From the NCBI GenBank assembly GCA_020629285.1, contig JAHDDP010000011.1, forward strand, positions 19,542-83,541: a DNA stretch of 64,000 nt, written 5' to 3'. The notes beneath the pieces were generated by a model that was not told the DNA's origin, did no database searches, and saw only the letters and a list, made by a program, of their open reading frames with translations. Positions 1 through 8,861 of this stretch are shown in pieces. Position numbers and translations under genes: made by a program. Position 1 is the first letter of the stretch. The number at the start of each line of letters is the position of its first letter. This stretch comes from Maribacter sp. GTDB lineage: Bacteria; Bacteroidota; Bacteroidia; Flavobacteriales; Flavobacteriaceae.

Positions 1-1
1 T

Positions 2-880
2 GAAGGAGATGTAGTTTCATTACAGATTGAAGCAACTGATGCGGAAGACGATAATATGACTTATACTGCAACCAATCTTCCAGATGGGTTGACAATAGAT
101 ATGACAACAGGATTAATTAGCGGTACAATTGAAGCTGGAGCTTCAGCTGATAGTCCTTTCGCAGTGACAGTTACTGTAACGGATGACGGTAGTCCTTCAG
201 AAGAGAGTACTATATCCTTTACTTGGACTGTAACCGATGTTGCCGTGAACTTGGCACCAGTGGTAACAAACCCAGGAGATCAAAACGGAGTTGAAGGAGA
301 TGTAGTTTCATTACAGATTGAAGCAACTGATGCGGAAGACGATAATCTGACTTATATTGCAACGAATCTTCCTGATGGGTTGATGATAGATGCGACTTCA
401 GGATTAATTAGTGGTACAGTTGAAGCTGGTGTATCGGTCAATAGTCCTTTCGTAGTAAATATTACTGTAACTGACGATGGTAACCCTTTTGAAGAGAGTA
501 CTATATCTTTTGTTTGGAATGTAACTGATGTCATCGTAGTGATTAACGAGGCACCTGAGGTAACAATCCCTGGAGCACAAGGTGGAATGGAAGGTGAAGA
601 AATTTCATTTCAAATTCTTGCTACTGATGACGATAATTTGACTTTCACGGCAACTAACCTTCCTGATGGCTTGACTATTGATCCGTCTACTGGATTAATT
701 AGTGGGACGATAGCAGCTGGTGCATCTGTTAATAGCCCGTATGAGGTTATGGTTACGGTAAGCGACGACGGTAGTCCTTCAGAATCAAGTACAATAACAT
801 TTGATTGGACTATCAGCCAAAATGAAACTTATGATGCAACGATGGATAATATGGTGATATCTCCAAATCCAGCAAGTGAA
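2..880 (+). repeat. Tandem ~291-297 bp coding repeats
   Basis: Units begin at 2, 293 and 590 (spacing 291 and 297 bases). The first about 55 bases of units 1 and 2 differ by only a base or two, and unit 3 is more diverged. The repeats encode the Ig-like domains of the truncated surface protein. Such arrays can expand or contract by homologous recombination. Confidence 0.85.
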
Positions 881-1108
881 AATGCTCAAGTATTTATTAA
901 TTTGGAAGTTCCGGCGCCATTATTAGGAATCTATATATATGATACTAGCGGTAGGTTAGTTAAGACATATGAATACCTTGAATCGTTCAATGGTAATGGA
1001 AGTTATGAATTGTATATAGGCGATTTGAGAAATGAAATCTATACAGTTTACGCTTACATACAAGGTGTAGATATTCCGTTAGTGAAAAAGTTGGTTGTGA
1101 GAAATTAA
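2..1108 (+). CDS. Ig/cadherin-like repeat surface protein with T9SS sorting domain (5' end outside window)
   Basis: The frame is open from base 2, so the gene begins upstream of the window. Three tandem units of about 97-99 residues (starting near 2, 293 and 590) each carry the pattern 'EGD/E...ATD...DNLT..ATNLPDGL.ID..TGLISGT' followed by 'VTDDG.P.E.ST..F.W', typical of putative Ig/cadherin-like (He_PIG type) extracellular repeats. The C-terminus from about base 850 ('MVISPNPASENAQVFINL', later 'IYDTSGRLVKTY' and a basic end KKLVVRN) is a type IX secretion sorting domain. The protein is therefore probably exported and attached to or released from the surface. Adhesion or polymer binding is inferred; no catalytic domain lies in the visible part. 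The first two units are almost identical in DNA, suggesting recent duplication. Confidence 0.85.
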   Translation, partial: EGDVVSLQIEATDAEDDNMTYTATNLPDGLTIDMTTGLISGTIEAGASADSPFAVTVTVTDDGSPSEESTISFTWTVTDVAVNLAPVVTNPGDQNGVEGDVVSLQIEATDAEDDNLTYIATNLPDGLMIDATSGLISGTVEAGVSVNSPFVVNITVTDDGNPFEESTISFVWNVTDVIVVINEAPEVTIPGAQGGMEGEEISFQILATDDDNLTFTATNLPDGLTIDPSTGLISGTIAAGASVNSPYEVMVTVSDDGSPSESSTITFDWTISQNETYDATMDNMVISPNPASENAQVFINLEVPAPLLGIYIYDTSGRLVKTYEYLESFNGNGSYELYIGDLRNEIYTVYAYIQGVDIPLVKKLVVRN

Positions 1109-1132
1109 AATAAGAACTTATATTAAAATGGA

Positions 1133-1170
1133 AAAGCGAAAAATCTAACTTAGATTTTTCGCTTTTTTTT
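1133..1170 (+). terminator. Rho-independent terminator of the surface-protein gene
   Basis: A perfect 15-bp stem (1133-1147 with 1151-1165, AAAGCGAAAAATCTA and its complement) has a 3-nt loop and is followed by a T run to 1170. It lies 24 bases after the stop codon at 1108. Confidence 0.85.
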
Positions 1171-1322
1171 GCTCAAATTATTAAACTGTTTAGAGAATTA
1201 ATTTAAAATTTAATAATGAAATTTATCCATGATGGTTATAAGATTGTTGTTCAAATAAAAACTCCTTTGAGAAATATAAATTTATAAAGGATAGGTAATA
1301 ATGGTTTTTAGAAATAACCATT

Positions 1323-2063
1323 TCATGCAAAATTATAAATTGTCTTTTCAATAATAGGCTTAATAAGCATCAATGTTTTTTCATTGATGCTTATTTTTTT
1401 GAGGTAATTCAGTTGAGTGATCTTATGAACATCGCTAGCAATAAAATCTATTAGATTGTTCTTTAGTAAGTATAAAGCAGTTTGTTTAACTTCCTTACCA
1501 TAGTAATCACCTAAGGATAACATATTCATTTGAAACAATAAACCGTCGTTCTTGTATTTAGAATAAGCTTTTAGATTTTTGTGTAAATATGCATACCGCT
1601 CTGGATGAGCGAAAATTGGAAATAATCCTGAACTTTTGATTTTATCTACCGAACTATCAAAATTAATTGACGCTTGTAAATAAGACATTTCTATCAATAA
1701 ATAATTTTTGGCCAAGGGCATGAATTGTTTGTCCTCAAGAATTTTTTCAAAACCAGAATCGATCATGTGTTCTGCTGCAGCCTCTATATTTACATGTTCT
1801 AAACTGTTCATTTTTAAAGCATTTTGGAGTAACGATAATGAGCTTGCAATAGTACTTGGATTATTTGGGTAATAATTTTCCATAATATGTGGTGTACAGA
1901 TAAAATCTGTTACTCCGAATTCATTAAACCCTTTTATAAGTTGAATAGAATCCTCAATAGTTTTTGCTCCGTCATCTATACCCGGTAAGATGTGATTATG
2001 AATATCTATTAATCCGTCTAAATGGTCAATTAAGAAATGTTTTTTGGAGAAAAAGCTGAACAT
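1323..2063 (-). CDS. CpsB/YwqE-family tyrosine-protein phosphatase (PHP fold)
   Basis: The 246-residue product opens with 'LIDIHNHILPGIDDGAKT', the metal-binding D-x-H-x-H and G-x-D-D-G signature of PHP-type CpsB/CapC/YwqE phosphatases. Later 'CTPHIMENYY', 'FAHPERY' and 'IASDVHK' supply the remaining histidine/aspartate ligands expected of the family. These cytoplasmic enzymes dephosphorylate BY-kinases that control capsular or exopolysaccharide export. Length matches the family. No polysaccharide genes are visible here, so the substrate is unknown. A small inverted repeat (AATGGTT/AACCATT, 1300-1322) follows the stop codon but lacks a clear T tract. Confidence 0.85.
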   Translation of the reverse strand: MFSFFSKKHFLIDHLDGLIDIHNHILPGIDDGAKTIEDSIQLIKGFNEFGVTDFICTPHIMENYYPNNPSTIASSLSLLQNALKMNSLEHVNIEAAAEHMIDSGFEKILEDKQFMPLAKNYLLIEMSYLQASINFDSSVDKIKSSGLFPIFAHPERYAYLHKNLKAYSKYKNDGLLFQMNMLSLGDYYGKEVKQTALYLLKNNLIDFIASDVHKITQLNYLKKISINEKTLMLIKPIIEKTIYNFA

Positions 2064-2255
2064 AAAATGAAATTGGGTTTTAGTTATCTGAGGGTTTATA
2101 ATACATCAAAGTTACTATATATTACCATTATATGCTTTTATGGAATTTACAATGTAATATGGCTTTACTTTTATAACTTGAATAATAGTATATACTCAAA
2201 GTTGATAACTATAAAAGGGCTCTATTATTTTAGATCTATCAATTAATAATATAGT

Positions 2256-3008
2256 TTAGGTGTTTTTAGCTGTAATATGGATTTGTCTAGATCCATACCA
2301 AGAATAGAATTCTCCGTCAACTAATTTTACCTCAGTGTTTTTTAGAGAACGCTGTATGGTTTTTAGATGTTTTTCTTTAAATGGGTAGGGCTCAGATGAT
2401 AATAACACTACGTCAGGTTTATAATCACTTATTTCCTGTAAGGTTACAATAGGGTAGCGGTTTTGCTCTGAAAATAGATTAATATAACCACAACGGTTTA
2501 GTATGTCATTGATATAGGTGTCACCACCAATGGTCATATATGGATCTTTCCAGATGAGATATACAGCTTTTTTGACAGGAGCTTTGCATTTTAGATGGTT
2601 GTTTAACTGGTTGATGATTTCTTTTGCACGAAAAGAAGTTCCTGTAATTAAACCGATTTGCTCAATCATTTCTAAACTATCGTCAAAAGTCTTAACATCA
2701 CTTATCCATACAGGTGTGGATTCACTTAAAAATTCAATTTGTATTTTATTGTTTTCTTCTTTGTTAGCTAGTATTAAATCAGGATTTAATTTTACAATCT
2801 TTTCTAAATTCAAATCCTTTGTGCCTCCAATCATGTTTTTCGTTAGGTACGGCTTATTTGGGTGTACGCAGAATTTGGTACAACCAACAATTTTATCGCC
2901 TAATCCTAAATCGAACAATAATTCTGTAATAGAGGGAACAACAGAAATTATTCGAGCAGGGGTATGGTCTATGTCTAATTGGTTTCCTAATTGGTCTAAA
3001 TAAATCAT
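2256..3008 (-). CDS. BtuF-like cobalamin/metal-chelate binding protein
   Basis: The product has the helical-backbone metal receptor pattern: 'ARIISVVPSITELLFDLGL', 'DKIVGCTKFCVHP', 'IGGTKDLNLEKIVKLNPDLI' and 'YLIWKDPYMTIGGDTYIND'. This is close to BtuF-like B12-binding proteins of ABC importers. I chose the ATG at 3008 ('MIYLDQLGN') because homologous proteins begin there; an in-frame ATG at 3086 would add 26 poorly matching residues. With the 3008 start there is no signal peptide, common for the Bacteroidota members of this family, so periplasmic location is unproven. It is divergent from icmF, a B12-dependent mutase, which supports a link to cobalamin. Confidence 0.75.
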   Translation of the reverse strand: MIYLDQLGNQLDIDHTPARIISVVPSITELLFDLGLGDKIVGCTKFCVHPNKPYLTKNMIGGTKDLNLEKIVKLNPDLILANKEENNKIQIEFLSESTPVWISDVKTFDDSLEMIEQIGLITGTSFRAKEIINQLNNHLKCKAPVKKAVYLIWKDPYMTIGGDTYINDILNRCGYINLFSEQNRYPIVTLQEISDYKPDVVLLSSEPYPFKEKHLKTIQRSLKNTEVKLVDGEFYSWYGSRQIHITAKNT

Positions 3009-3331
3009 AGATAAAGCAATGAAAAGGGTAGTAAATCTACTCTTTTTTTTTTGGATTGAAGAGATGATTATAGAAACGTAATTCATATTCTTAAAATTAG
3101 CAAATCGTTAAAATTCAGGTAAATATTTATCAATAGATCATTTTATGCCTTTGAAATAGCATAAAATTGAAATATTACTAATTAAAATCTTTATTTTCGT
3201 ATCGGTCTAAAATTGTTGTTGTAGCATCAATATTAATAAAGATTGTAATCTATTGAATGACAATTTTTAAAGTAAATAAATCATTACTCGAAAAAAAAAA
3301 AGACTGCTAAAAATTAAATTGAGCATATAAA
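3009..3331. other. Divergent intergenic region upstream of icmF and the BtuF-like gene
   Basis: No gene is seen. It holds a perfect 9-bp inverted repeat (annotated separately), an A-run at 3292-3302 and AT-rich promoter-like sequence. I did not see a cobalamin riboswitch core. Confidence 0.5.
3140..3167. promoter_or_regulatory. Candidate operator: 9-bp inverted repeat
   Basis: ATTTTATGC (3140-3148) and its exact complement GCATAAAAT (3159-3167) are separated by 10 bases, in the region between icmF and the divergent BtuF-like gene. The geometry suits a dimeric repressor site. No regulator gene adjoins it, so function is inferred. Confidence 0.35.
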
Positions 3332-6300
3332 ATGAACGATATCATACAAACCCCTTATAAACCTCAAAATCATATTCGTATTGTTACCGCGGCTTCTCTT
3401 TTTGATGGGCATGATGCGGCAATTAATATAATGCGTAGAATAATTCAATCTACAGGTTGTGAGGTTATTCATTTAGGTCATAACAGATCAGTGCAGGAAA
3501 TTGTTGATTGTGCAATTCAAGAAGATGTACAAGCAATTGCTATTACTTCATATCAAGGGGGGCATGTAGAATACTTTAAATACATGTATGATTTGTTGAA
3601 GGAAAGAGAAGCATCGCAAATTAAGTTGTTCGGTGGTGGTGGCGGTACCATTCTTCCTGAAGAAATAGATGAATTACATGCTTATGGTATAGAGAGAATA
3701 TATTCACCTGATGATGGTCGTGAAATGGGACTTCAAGGTATGATCAATGACTTGATTAAAAAAAGTGATTTTCCGGTAGGTGAACAACTAAATGGTCAAT
3801 TTGGTAAGGTAAATGAACTTGGCTATTCGGATATTGCCAGACTTATTTCGTCTGCAGAGAACTTTCCTGAAAAACACGAAGAGGTTCTGAACAATATTAG
3901 AAAAAAGGTTGAAACAAAAAAGGTAGCTCCCGTATTGGGTATTACAGGAACGGGTGGTTCTGGTAAGTCATCTTTAGTCGATGAATTGGTACGTCGCTTC
4001 TTAACGGATTTCGAGCATAAGAAAATTGCTGTAATTTCCGTAGACCCTTCCAAAAGAAAAACTGGTGGAGCTTTGTTGGGAGACCGTATTCGTATGAATG
4101 CTATTTTTAATGATAGGGTATACATGCGTTCATTAGCTACTCGACAGTCAAACTTAGCCTTATCAAAATATGTAAAAGATGCCGTAGATATTACCAAGGC
4201 TGCCGGTTTTGACCTCATTATTTTGGAAACCTCGGGTATTGGGCAGTCAGATACCGAGATTACCGAACATTCAGATGTGTCTTTATATGTTATGACTCCT
4301 GAATATGGCGCAGCAACTCAGCTAGAAAAAATCGACATGCTTGACTTTGCTGATTTAATTGCCCTAAATAAGTTTGATAAAAGAGGGGCTTTAGATGCTT
4401 TGCGAGATGTAAAAAAACAATACCAGCGTAATCATCAGTTGTGGGATACCCCGGCAGAGGAGCTTCCTGTTTATGGTACTATTGCTTCTCAATTTAATGA
4501 CCCGGGGATGAATCAATTATATATGGCGGTTATTGATGCTTTAGTGAATAAATCCGGAGCTGAGGACTTAAAGTCAACATTTGAAAGTTCCCGAGAAATG
4601 TCCGAGAAGATTTATATTATTCCGCCTAAAAGAACAAGATATCTTTCTGAAATAACGGATACTATTCGTGATTATAACGAAAGAGCAGAACATCAAAAAG
4701 TAATCGCCCAAAAGCTTTTTAGTTTAAAAGAATCTTCTGAAATATTAAAAGATAAGGAAGAGGCATTAGAAGCTATTGAAGCTGCAAAAGAGGAATTACA
4801 ATTGGATTTAGATCCTCATAATAAGAAAATAATAGACGAGTGGAACGCAAAGAAAGCGAATTACGAGGGTGATTTTTTCACCTATATAGTTAGAGATAAG
4901 GAAGTGAAGGTAGAAACAACATCAAAATCTTTATCACAAACACAAATACCAAAAGTAATTTTACCGAAATATGAAGGCTGGGGAGATATTTTAAAATGGT
5001 CTTTGCAAGAAAACGTACCGGGAGAGTTCCCGTTTACGGCAGGTGTTTTTCCTTTTAAGAGACAAGGAGAAGACCCTACCAGAATGTTTGCGGGAGAAGG
5101 CGGACCTGAAAGGACGAATAAACGTTTTCATTATGTGTCTAAAGGATTGCCGGCAGCGCGCTTGTCAACGGCATTTGATTCGGTAACACTTTATGGTGAA
5201 GATCCAGGCGATCGACCGGATATTTATGGTAAAATCGGGAATAGTGGTGTTAGTATTTGCTGTTTAGATGATGCTAAAAAGCTATATTCTGGCTTCGATT
5301 TATGTGCGCCTACCACTTCGGTTTCCATGACAATTAATGGTCCTGCAGCTACTATTGCAGCGTTTTTTATGAATGCGGCTATTGACCAGCAGTGTGAGAA
5401 GTATATTCAAGCCAACGGATTAGAAAATGAAGTAAATGCTAAAATCAAAGCGATTTATAAAAAGTTAGGTGCTAAGCGTCCAACGTATGCAGGTGAGTTA
5501 CCAGAAGGTAATGATGGTCTTGGATTATTTCTTTTGGGAGTAACTGGTGATCAAGTTTTAAATGCAGATGAATATGCAGAACTTAAGGCTGATGCATTAT
5601 CGAAAGTAAGAGGAACGGTACAGGCTGATATTTTAAAAGAAGACCAGGCACAGAATACGTGTATTTTTTCTACTGAATTTTCATTGCGATTAATGGGTGA
5701 TGTACAACAGTACTTTATAGATCAGAAGGTCCGTAATTTTTATTCGGTATCTATTTCTGGATACCACATTGCCGAAGCAGGGGCAAACCCAATTAGTCAG
5801 TTGGCATTTACACTTGCCAATGGCTTCACTTTTGTAGAATATTACCTGTCTAGAGGTATGCATATTGATGCATTTGCGCCAAACCTTTCTTTTTTCTTTA
5901 GTAATGGACTTGACCCTGAATATGCCGTAATTGGTAGGGTGGCTAGAAGAATTTGGGCAAAAGCCATGAAGTTAAAATATGGAGGTAATGAACGTTCACA
6001 AAAACTGAAATACCATATTCAGACATCTGGTCGCTCTTTACATGCACAAGAGATTGACTTCAATGATATTAGAACCACGTTACAGGCACTTTATGCCATC
6101 TATGATAATTGTAATTCATTGCATACCAATGCTTATGACGAGGCAATTACCACGCCTACAGAACATTCTGTAAGAAGGGCGATGGCTATACAATTGATTA
6201 TTAATAAAGAGCTTGGGTTGGCTAAAAATGAAAACCCGATGCAAGGATCTTTTATTACCGAAGAGTTGACCGATTTGGTTGAAGAAGCCGTTATGGTAGA

Positions 6301-6709
6301 GTTTGATAGAATTACCGATCGTGGCGGCGTGCTTGGTGCTATGGAAAGTATGTATCAACGTAGTAAAATTCAAGAAGAGAGTTTGTATTACGAAACAAAG
6401 AAACATACGGGTGAATTGCCAATAATAGGAGTGAACACTTTTCTATCTTCAAAAGGATCACCTACTGTAATACCAGATGAAGTTATTAGGGCAACCGAAG
6501 ATGAAAAGAAATTACAAATCAGTAACCTTAAAGATTTACAGGAAAGAAACAGCACCAGTGCAGAAAAGTCATTAAAAGCTTTACAAGAAGTCGCATTACA
6601 CAATGAAAATACGTTTGAGCAATTAATGGAGACAACAAAGTACTGTTCATTAGGACAAATTACGCATGCTATGTTTGAAGTAGGAGGGCAGTATCGAAGA
6701 AATATGTAA
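3332..6709 (+). CDS. icmF: Fused isobutyryl-CoA mutase IcmF (B12 domain - G-protein chaperone - mutase)
   Basis: The 1125-residue protein has the IcmF order: N-terminal cobalamin-binding domain (about 1-145; D25-x-H27 lower-ligand motif, then '[10 protein letters not shown]'), MeaB-like GTPase (P-loop G206-GTGGSGKS-213), linker, and (beta/alpha)8 mutase domain (about 540-1125, '[17 protein letters not shown]'). It interconverts isobutyryl-CoA and n-butyryl-CoA with adenosylcobalamin; the GTPase part guards cofactor loading. The two residues that separate isobutyryl- from methylmalonyl-CoA mutases read as the isobutyryl type: Phe573 in 'FTAGVFP' where MCM has Tyr, and Gln774 in 'QAQNTCIF' where MCM has Arg. 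An insertion of roughly 60 residues precedes Gln774 relative to shorter mutases. The adjacent BtuF-like gene fits B12 supply. Confidence 0.92.
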   Translation: MNDIIQTPYKPQNHIRIVTAASLFDGHDAAINIMRRIIQSTGCEVIHLGHNRSVQEIVDCAIQEDVQAIAITSYQGGHVEYFKYMYDLLKEREASQIKLFGGGGGTILPEEIDELHAYGIERIYSPDDGREMGLQGMINDLIKKSDFPVGEQLNGQFGKVNELGYSDIARLISSAENFPEKHEEVLNNIRKKVETKKVAPVLGITGTGGSGKSSLVDELVRRFLTDFEHKKIAVISVDPSKRKTGGALLGDRIRMNAIFNDRVYMRSLATRQSNLALSKYVKDAVDITKAAGFDLIILETSGIGQSDTEITEHSDVSLYVMTPEYGAATQLEKIDMLDFADLIALNKFDKRGALDALRDVKKQYQRNHQLWDTPAEELPVYGTIASQFNDPGMNQLYMAVIDALVNKSGAEDLKSTFESSREMSEKIYIIPPKRTRYLSEITDTIRDYNERAEHQKVIAQKLFSLKESSEILKDKEEALEAIEAAKEELQLDLDPHNKKIIDEWNAKKANYEGDFFTYIVRDKEVKVETTSKSLSQTQIPKVILPKYEGWGDILKWSLQENVPGEFPFTAGVFPFKRQGEDPTRMFAGEGGPERTNKRFHYVSKGLPAARLSTAFDSVTLYGEDPGDRPDIYGKIGNSGVSICCLDDAKKLYSGFDLCAPTTSVSMTINGPAATIAAFFMNAAIDQQCEKYIQANGLENEVNAKIKAIYKKLGAKRPTYAGELPEGNDGLGLFLLGVTGDQVLNADEYAELKADALSKVRGTVQADILKEDQAQNTCIFSTEFSLRLMGDVQQYFIDQKVRNFYSVSISGYHIAEAGANPISQLAFTLANGFTFVEYYLSRGMHIDAFAPNLSFFFSNGLDPEYAVIGRVARRIWAKAMKLKYGGNERSQKLKYHIQTSGRSLHAQEIDFNDIRTTLQALYAIYDNCNSLHTNAYDEAITTPTEHSVRRAMAIQLIINKELGLAKNENPMQGSFITEELTDLVEEAVMVEFDRITDRGGVLGAMESMYQRSKIQEESLYYETKKHTGELPIIGVNTFLSSKGSPTVIPDEVIRATEDEKKLQISNLKDLQERNSTSAEKSLKALQEVALHNENTFEQLMETTKYCSLGQITHAMFEVGGQYRRNM

Positions 6710-6854
6710 GTATAAATAGCATGATGTTGCTTTGCCTGTAATTATAGTAGGTTATAGGATTATAGATTGTGTTTCAGTTTCATATTTATAATTATATGGG
6801 GTTTTCATTATTGTATTTCGGGTACTGACGCCTACATTTACAAAAAAGAATACC

Positions 6855-7436
6855 ATGTTGCATCTAAAATTAGCTACCGATCCACGCTGGGTCAACATTG
6901 TTGAGAAGAATCTTGAAGAGATTCTAACAGATCATGCATGGTGCGAACAAAAGGCAGCAACTAATGCCATTACCATAATTACCCTAAATTCTGAATACCC
7001 GGATTTAGTAACAGATTTACTTCTACTGGCGCAAGAAGAATTGGTACATTTTCAAATGGTGCATGATATTATAAAAGAACGGGGTTATACGCTAGGTAGA
7101 GAACGTAAGGATAGTTATGTGAATGAATTATATAAATTCATGAATAAAGGTGGTAACAGGTTACAATCTATGGTAGATAGATTGTTGTTTTCTGCAATGA
7201 TAGAAGCTAGAAGCTGCGAACGTTTTAAATTATTGTCAGAAGAAATAAAAGATCCGGAACTATCTAAATTTTATAGGGACTTGATGATTAGTGAGGCGGG
7301 TCATTACACTACATTTATTGGTTTTGCCCGCAAATATGGCCAAGATGTTGATGTGGATAAACGCTGGCAAGAGTTAGTTGAGTTTGAAGCACAAGTGATT
7401 CAAAATTATGGAAAGGATGAAACTATTCATGGTTGA
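6855..7436 (+). CDS. miaE: tRNA-(ms2io6A)-hydroxylase-like protein (MiaE family)
   Basis: The 193-residue ferritin-like protein has carboxylate/histidine diiron motifs in four helices: 'HAWCEQKAATNA', 'AQEELVHFQMVHD', 'IEARSCERFKLLSEE' and 'ISEAGHYTTF'. This matches MiaE, which uses O2 to hydroxylate the isopentenyl side chain of (ms2)i6A at position 37 of tRNAs that read U-starting codons. Length is usual. It stands alone, 145 bases after icmF, and is the last backbone gene before the mobile element, whose left boundary is about 70 bases beyond its stop codon. Confidence 0.85.
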   Translation: MLHLKLATDPRWVNIVEKNLEEILTDHAWCEQKAATNAITIITLNSEYPDLVTDLLLLAQEELVHFQMVHDIIKERGYTLGRERKDSYVNELYKFMNKGGNRLQSMVDRLLFSAMIEARSCERFKLLSEEIKDPELSKFYRDLMISEAGHYTTFIGFARKYGQDVDVDKRWQELVEFEAQVIQNYGKDETIHG

Positions 7437-7735
7437 TACTTTTATTTTATTTATTTACCGATACAGTATCTTCTTTACTCCTTAAACAGTAGGTTAGGGG
7501 TGTTTAAGGTGTACTTTTGGTGTACTGTTTTACTTGTCTTTCATGGTATGTTATTTGCGAAATTACAATTTTAAATATGTAAAGTTCTGTAGTATAATTT
7601 TCTTTTAATTTGGTGTAGGTAAGTAATAATCTATTTTAAGAAGTTTTGATGCTTGTAACTTCCTTATGGCAATACTAGGTTTACGATATTTTAAACACCA
7701 TTAGTGTTCTAATAATTATTGTAAATGTCTTTTTT
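7437..7735. other. Backbone/element junction without genes
   Basis: No gene is seen. The region contains the left copy of the 15-bp direct repeat (7510-7524), so backbone sequence runs to 7509 and element sequence begins there. The downstream part is AT-rich and ends at the stop codon of the split minus-strand gene. Confidence 0.5.
7510..7524 (+). repeat. Left attachment-site direct repeat (attL candidate)
   Basis: TGTACTTTTGGTGTA is identical to 33821-33835 in the same orientation. Here it sits inside GGTGTAC-TTTT-GGTGTAC, a pair of 7-bp direct repeats. It contains GTA-CT-TTTG, which resembles the core I remember for CTnDOT-type integrases (GTAnnTTTGC) except for the last base. Confidence 0.65.
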
Positions 7736-8815
7736 TTAAGATTTAGATGAATATTCTGACCAGTTTTTTTCTGATAAAGGATTTAGGTCTGAGATTATGC
7801 TTCTAGCCCAAGTAATATAGGTTCTAGTTTTCGAGTTTATTTGTTTTTGTTGAATGGATTGTTGTTCCATATCATTAATAAATTGTTCTATCATTTGTGC
7901 CTTGCTCCAATTCTCGGCATCTGAAAACAATTGATTGACTTTGGCTTGTTCTTCTTCTTGCTGAGCTTTTATAGTTTCAAATTTTTGTGCTTGTAATGCT
8001 TTTTTATTTTCTTCAATTGCTTGTTCGGCTCTTTAGTCGTGCCAATACCGGCAATCCTTTTCTATCCAAGCTATTATTTCGGGTAAGCATTCTTCAATAT
8101 TTCGCTTAGTATTATCAATCCAATTTTTTCTATCGAATGACGGACCAGCCTGAAATTCAAGTTTTTCAGATTCCTCCCAAGAATCACTGGTCCATCCACT
8201 TTCATTAGTAGTTCTAATTCTATGTATTTTTTGTCTCAGATTAATCTCTGTTTTTTGACCAAACATTTCTACATGGGCTCTATTGCAATAGAAAGTAATA
8301 TTACAGTCCATTGCTTCTATCGCTTTTATTAATGTGTTTATGAAGCGTAATGCCCTGGCTCTAAGTTTTGTGTTTGTATGTATTGGTAATAAATTATGTT
8401 TTTGCGCTACTTCCCAGTATCTAAGTTTGTTTTTACTATTGTCAATTTTTTCTAATAGGTTTTTTGATGATTCTACTAAAGGGTGGTATGTGGAAATTCT
8501 TCCTGGTACTTTAAAGTTTAAGTCCTGTCGTTGTGTTAACTCAAAAGTTCGCTTATGGTAATCGGTTCTAAACTTTCTGGTCTTTAGATTTATTTGGAGA
8601 TTATCATTTTCTATGATTGGTAATGGAATTTTGACTACTTTCTTTTTGAACCTAAGTTTTGACCAATATCCTCTATCTGGTAGCGGTATTTTGTTTTCCT
8701 GACATATCTCTCTTAACCTATATGGCTTTATTTGAAAATCATTTGCAATTGCGCTTATAGATTTACTCCATACTAAATCATACAAGTCTTTTCTAGTTAA
8801 GATGGGTTTTTTCAT
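7736..8815 (-). pseudogene. Conserved protein of unknown function, split by an in-frame TAA
   Basis: The frame from the ATG at 8815 ('MKKPILTRKDLYDLVWSKS') runs to a TAA at 8033-8035, then continues in the same frame ('RAEQAIEENKKALQAQKF...') to the stop at 7736, giving about 359 codons in total. The N-terminal pattern 'RKDLYDLVWSKSISAIAND' then 'KIPLPDRGYWSKLRF' belongs to a widespread family of roughly 350-400-residue proteins of unknown function that look DNA-binding (HTH-like). The tail after the stop is glutamate/glutamine-rich and probably coiled-coil. A single nonsense change or a sequencing error explains the break. I rejected the further upstream ATG at 8932, which runs through the divergent promoter. 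A decayed paralogue lies at 11456-11616. Confidence 0.7.
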
Positions 8816-8825
8816 TATATTTGTT

Positions 8826-8844
8826 TTTTCATGTAACATGAAAA
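8826..8844. promoter_or_regulatory. Candidate AbiEi operator: perfect palindrome
   Basis: TTTTCATG (8826-8833), TAA spacer, CATGAAAA (8837-8844). It lies between the divergent start codons at 8815 (minus) and 8862 (plus). AbiEi antitoxins are known to repress their own operon through inverted repeats, so this is a natural candidate. Confidence 0.5.
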
Positions 8845-8861
8845 CTAAAAATAAATGAAAA

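Noticed and set aside
2037-2246. Plus-strand frame at the 5' end of the cpsB-like gene
   Set aside because: It overlaps the start of a clear minus-strand gene, has biased hydrophobic composition from AT-rich intergenic DNA and resembles nothing.
3009-3331. Cobalamin riboswitch upstream of icmF or the BtuF-like gene
   Set aside because: No B12-box-like conserved core was recognised; only a simple inverted repeat is visible.
7437-7560. A tRNA gene as integration target
   Set aside because: No cloverleaf is seen at either boundary; the element seems to use a short intergenic site.
8033-8035. Programmed readthrough or recoding at the in-frame stop
   Set aside because: The codon is TAA, not the TGA used for selenocysteine, and no recoding structure is evident; mutation or read error is simpler.
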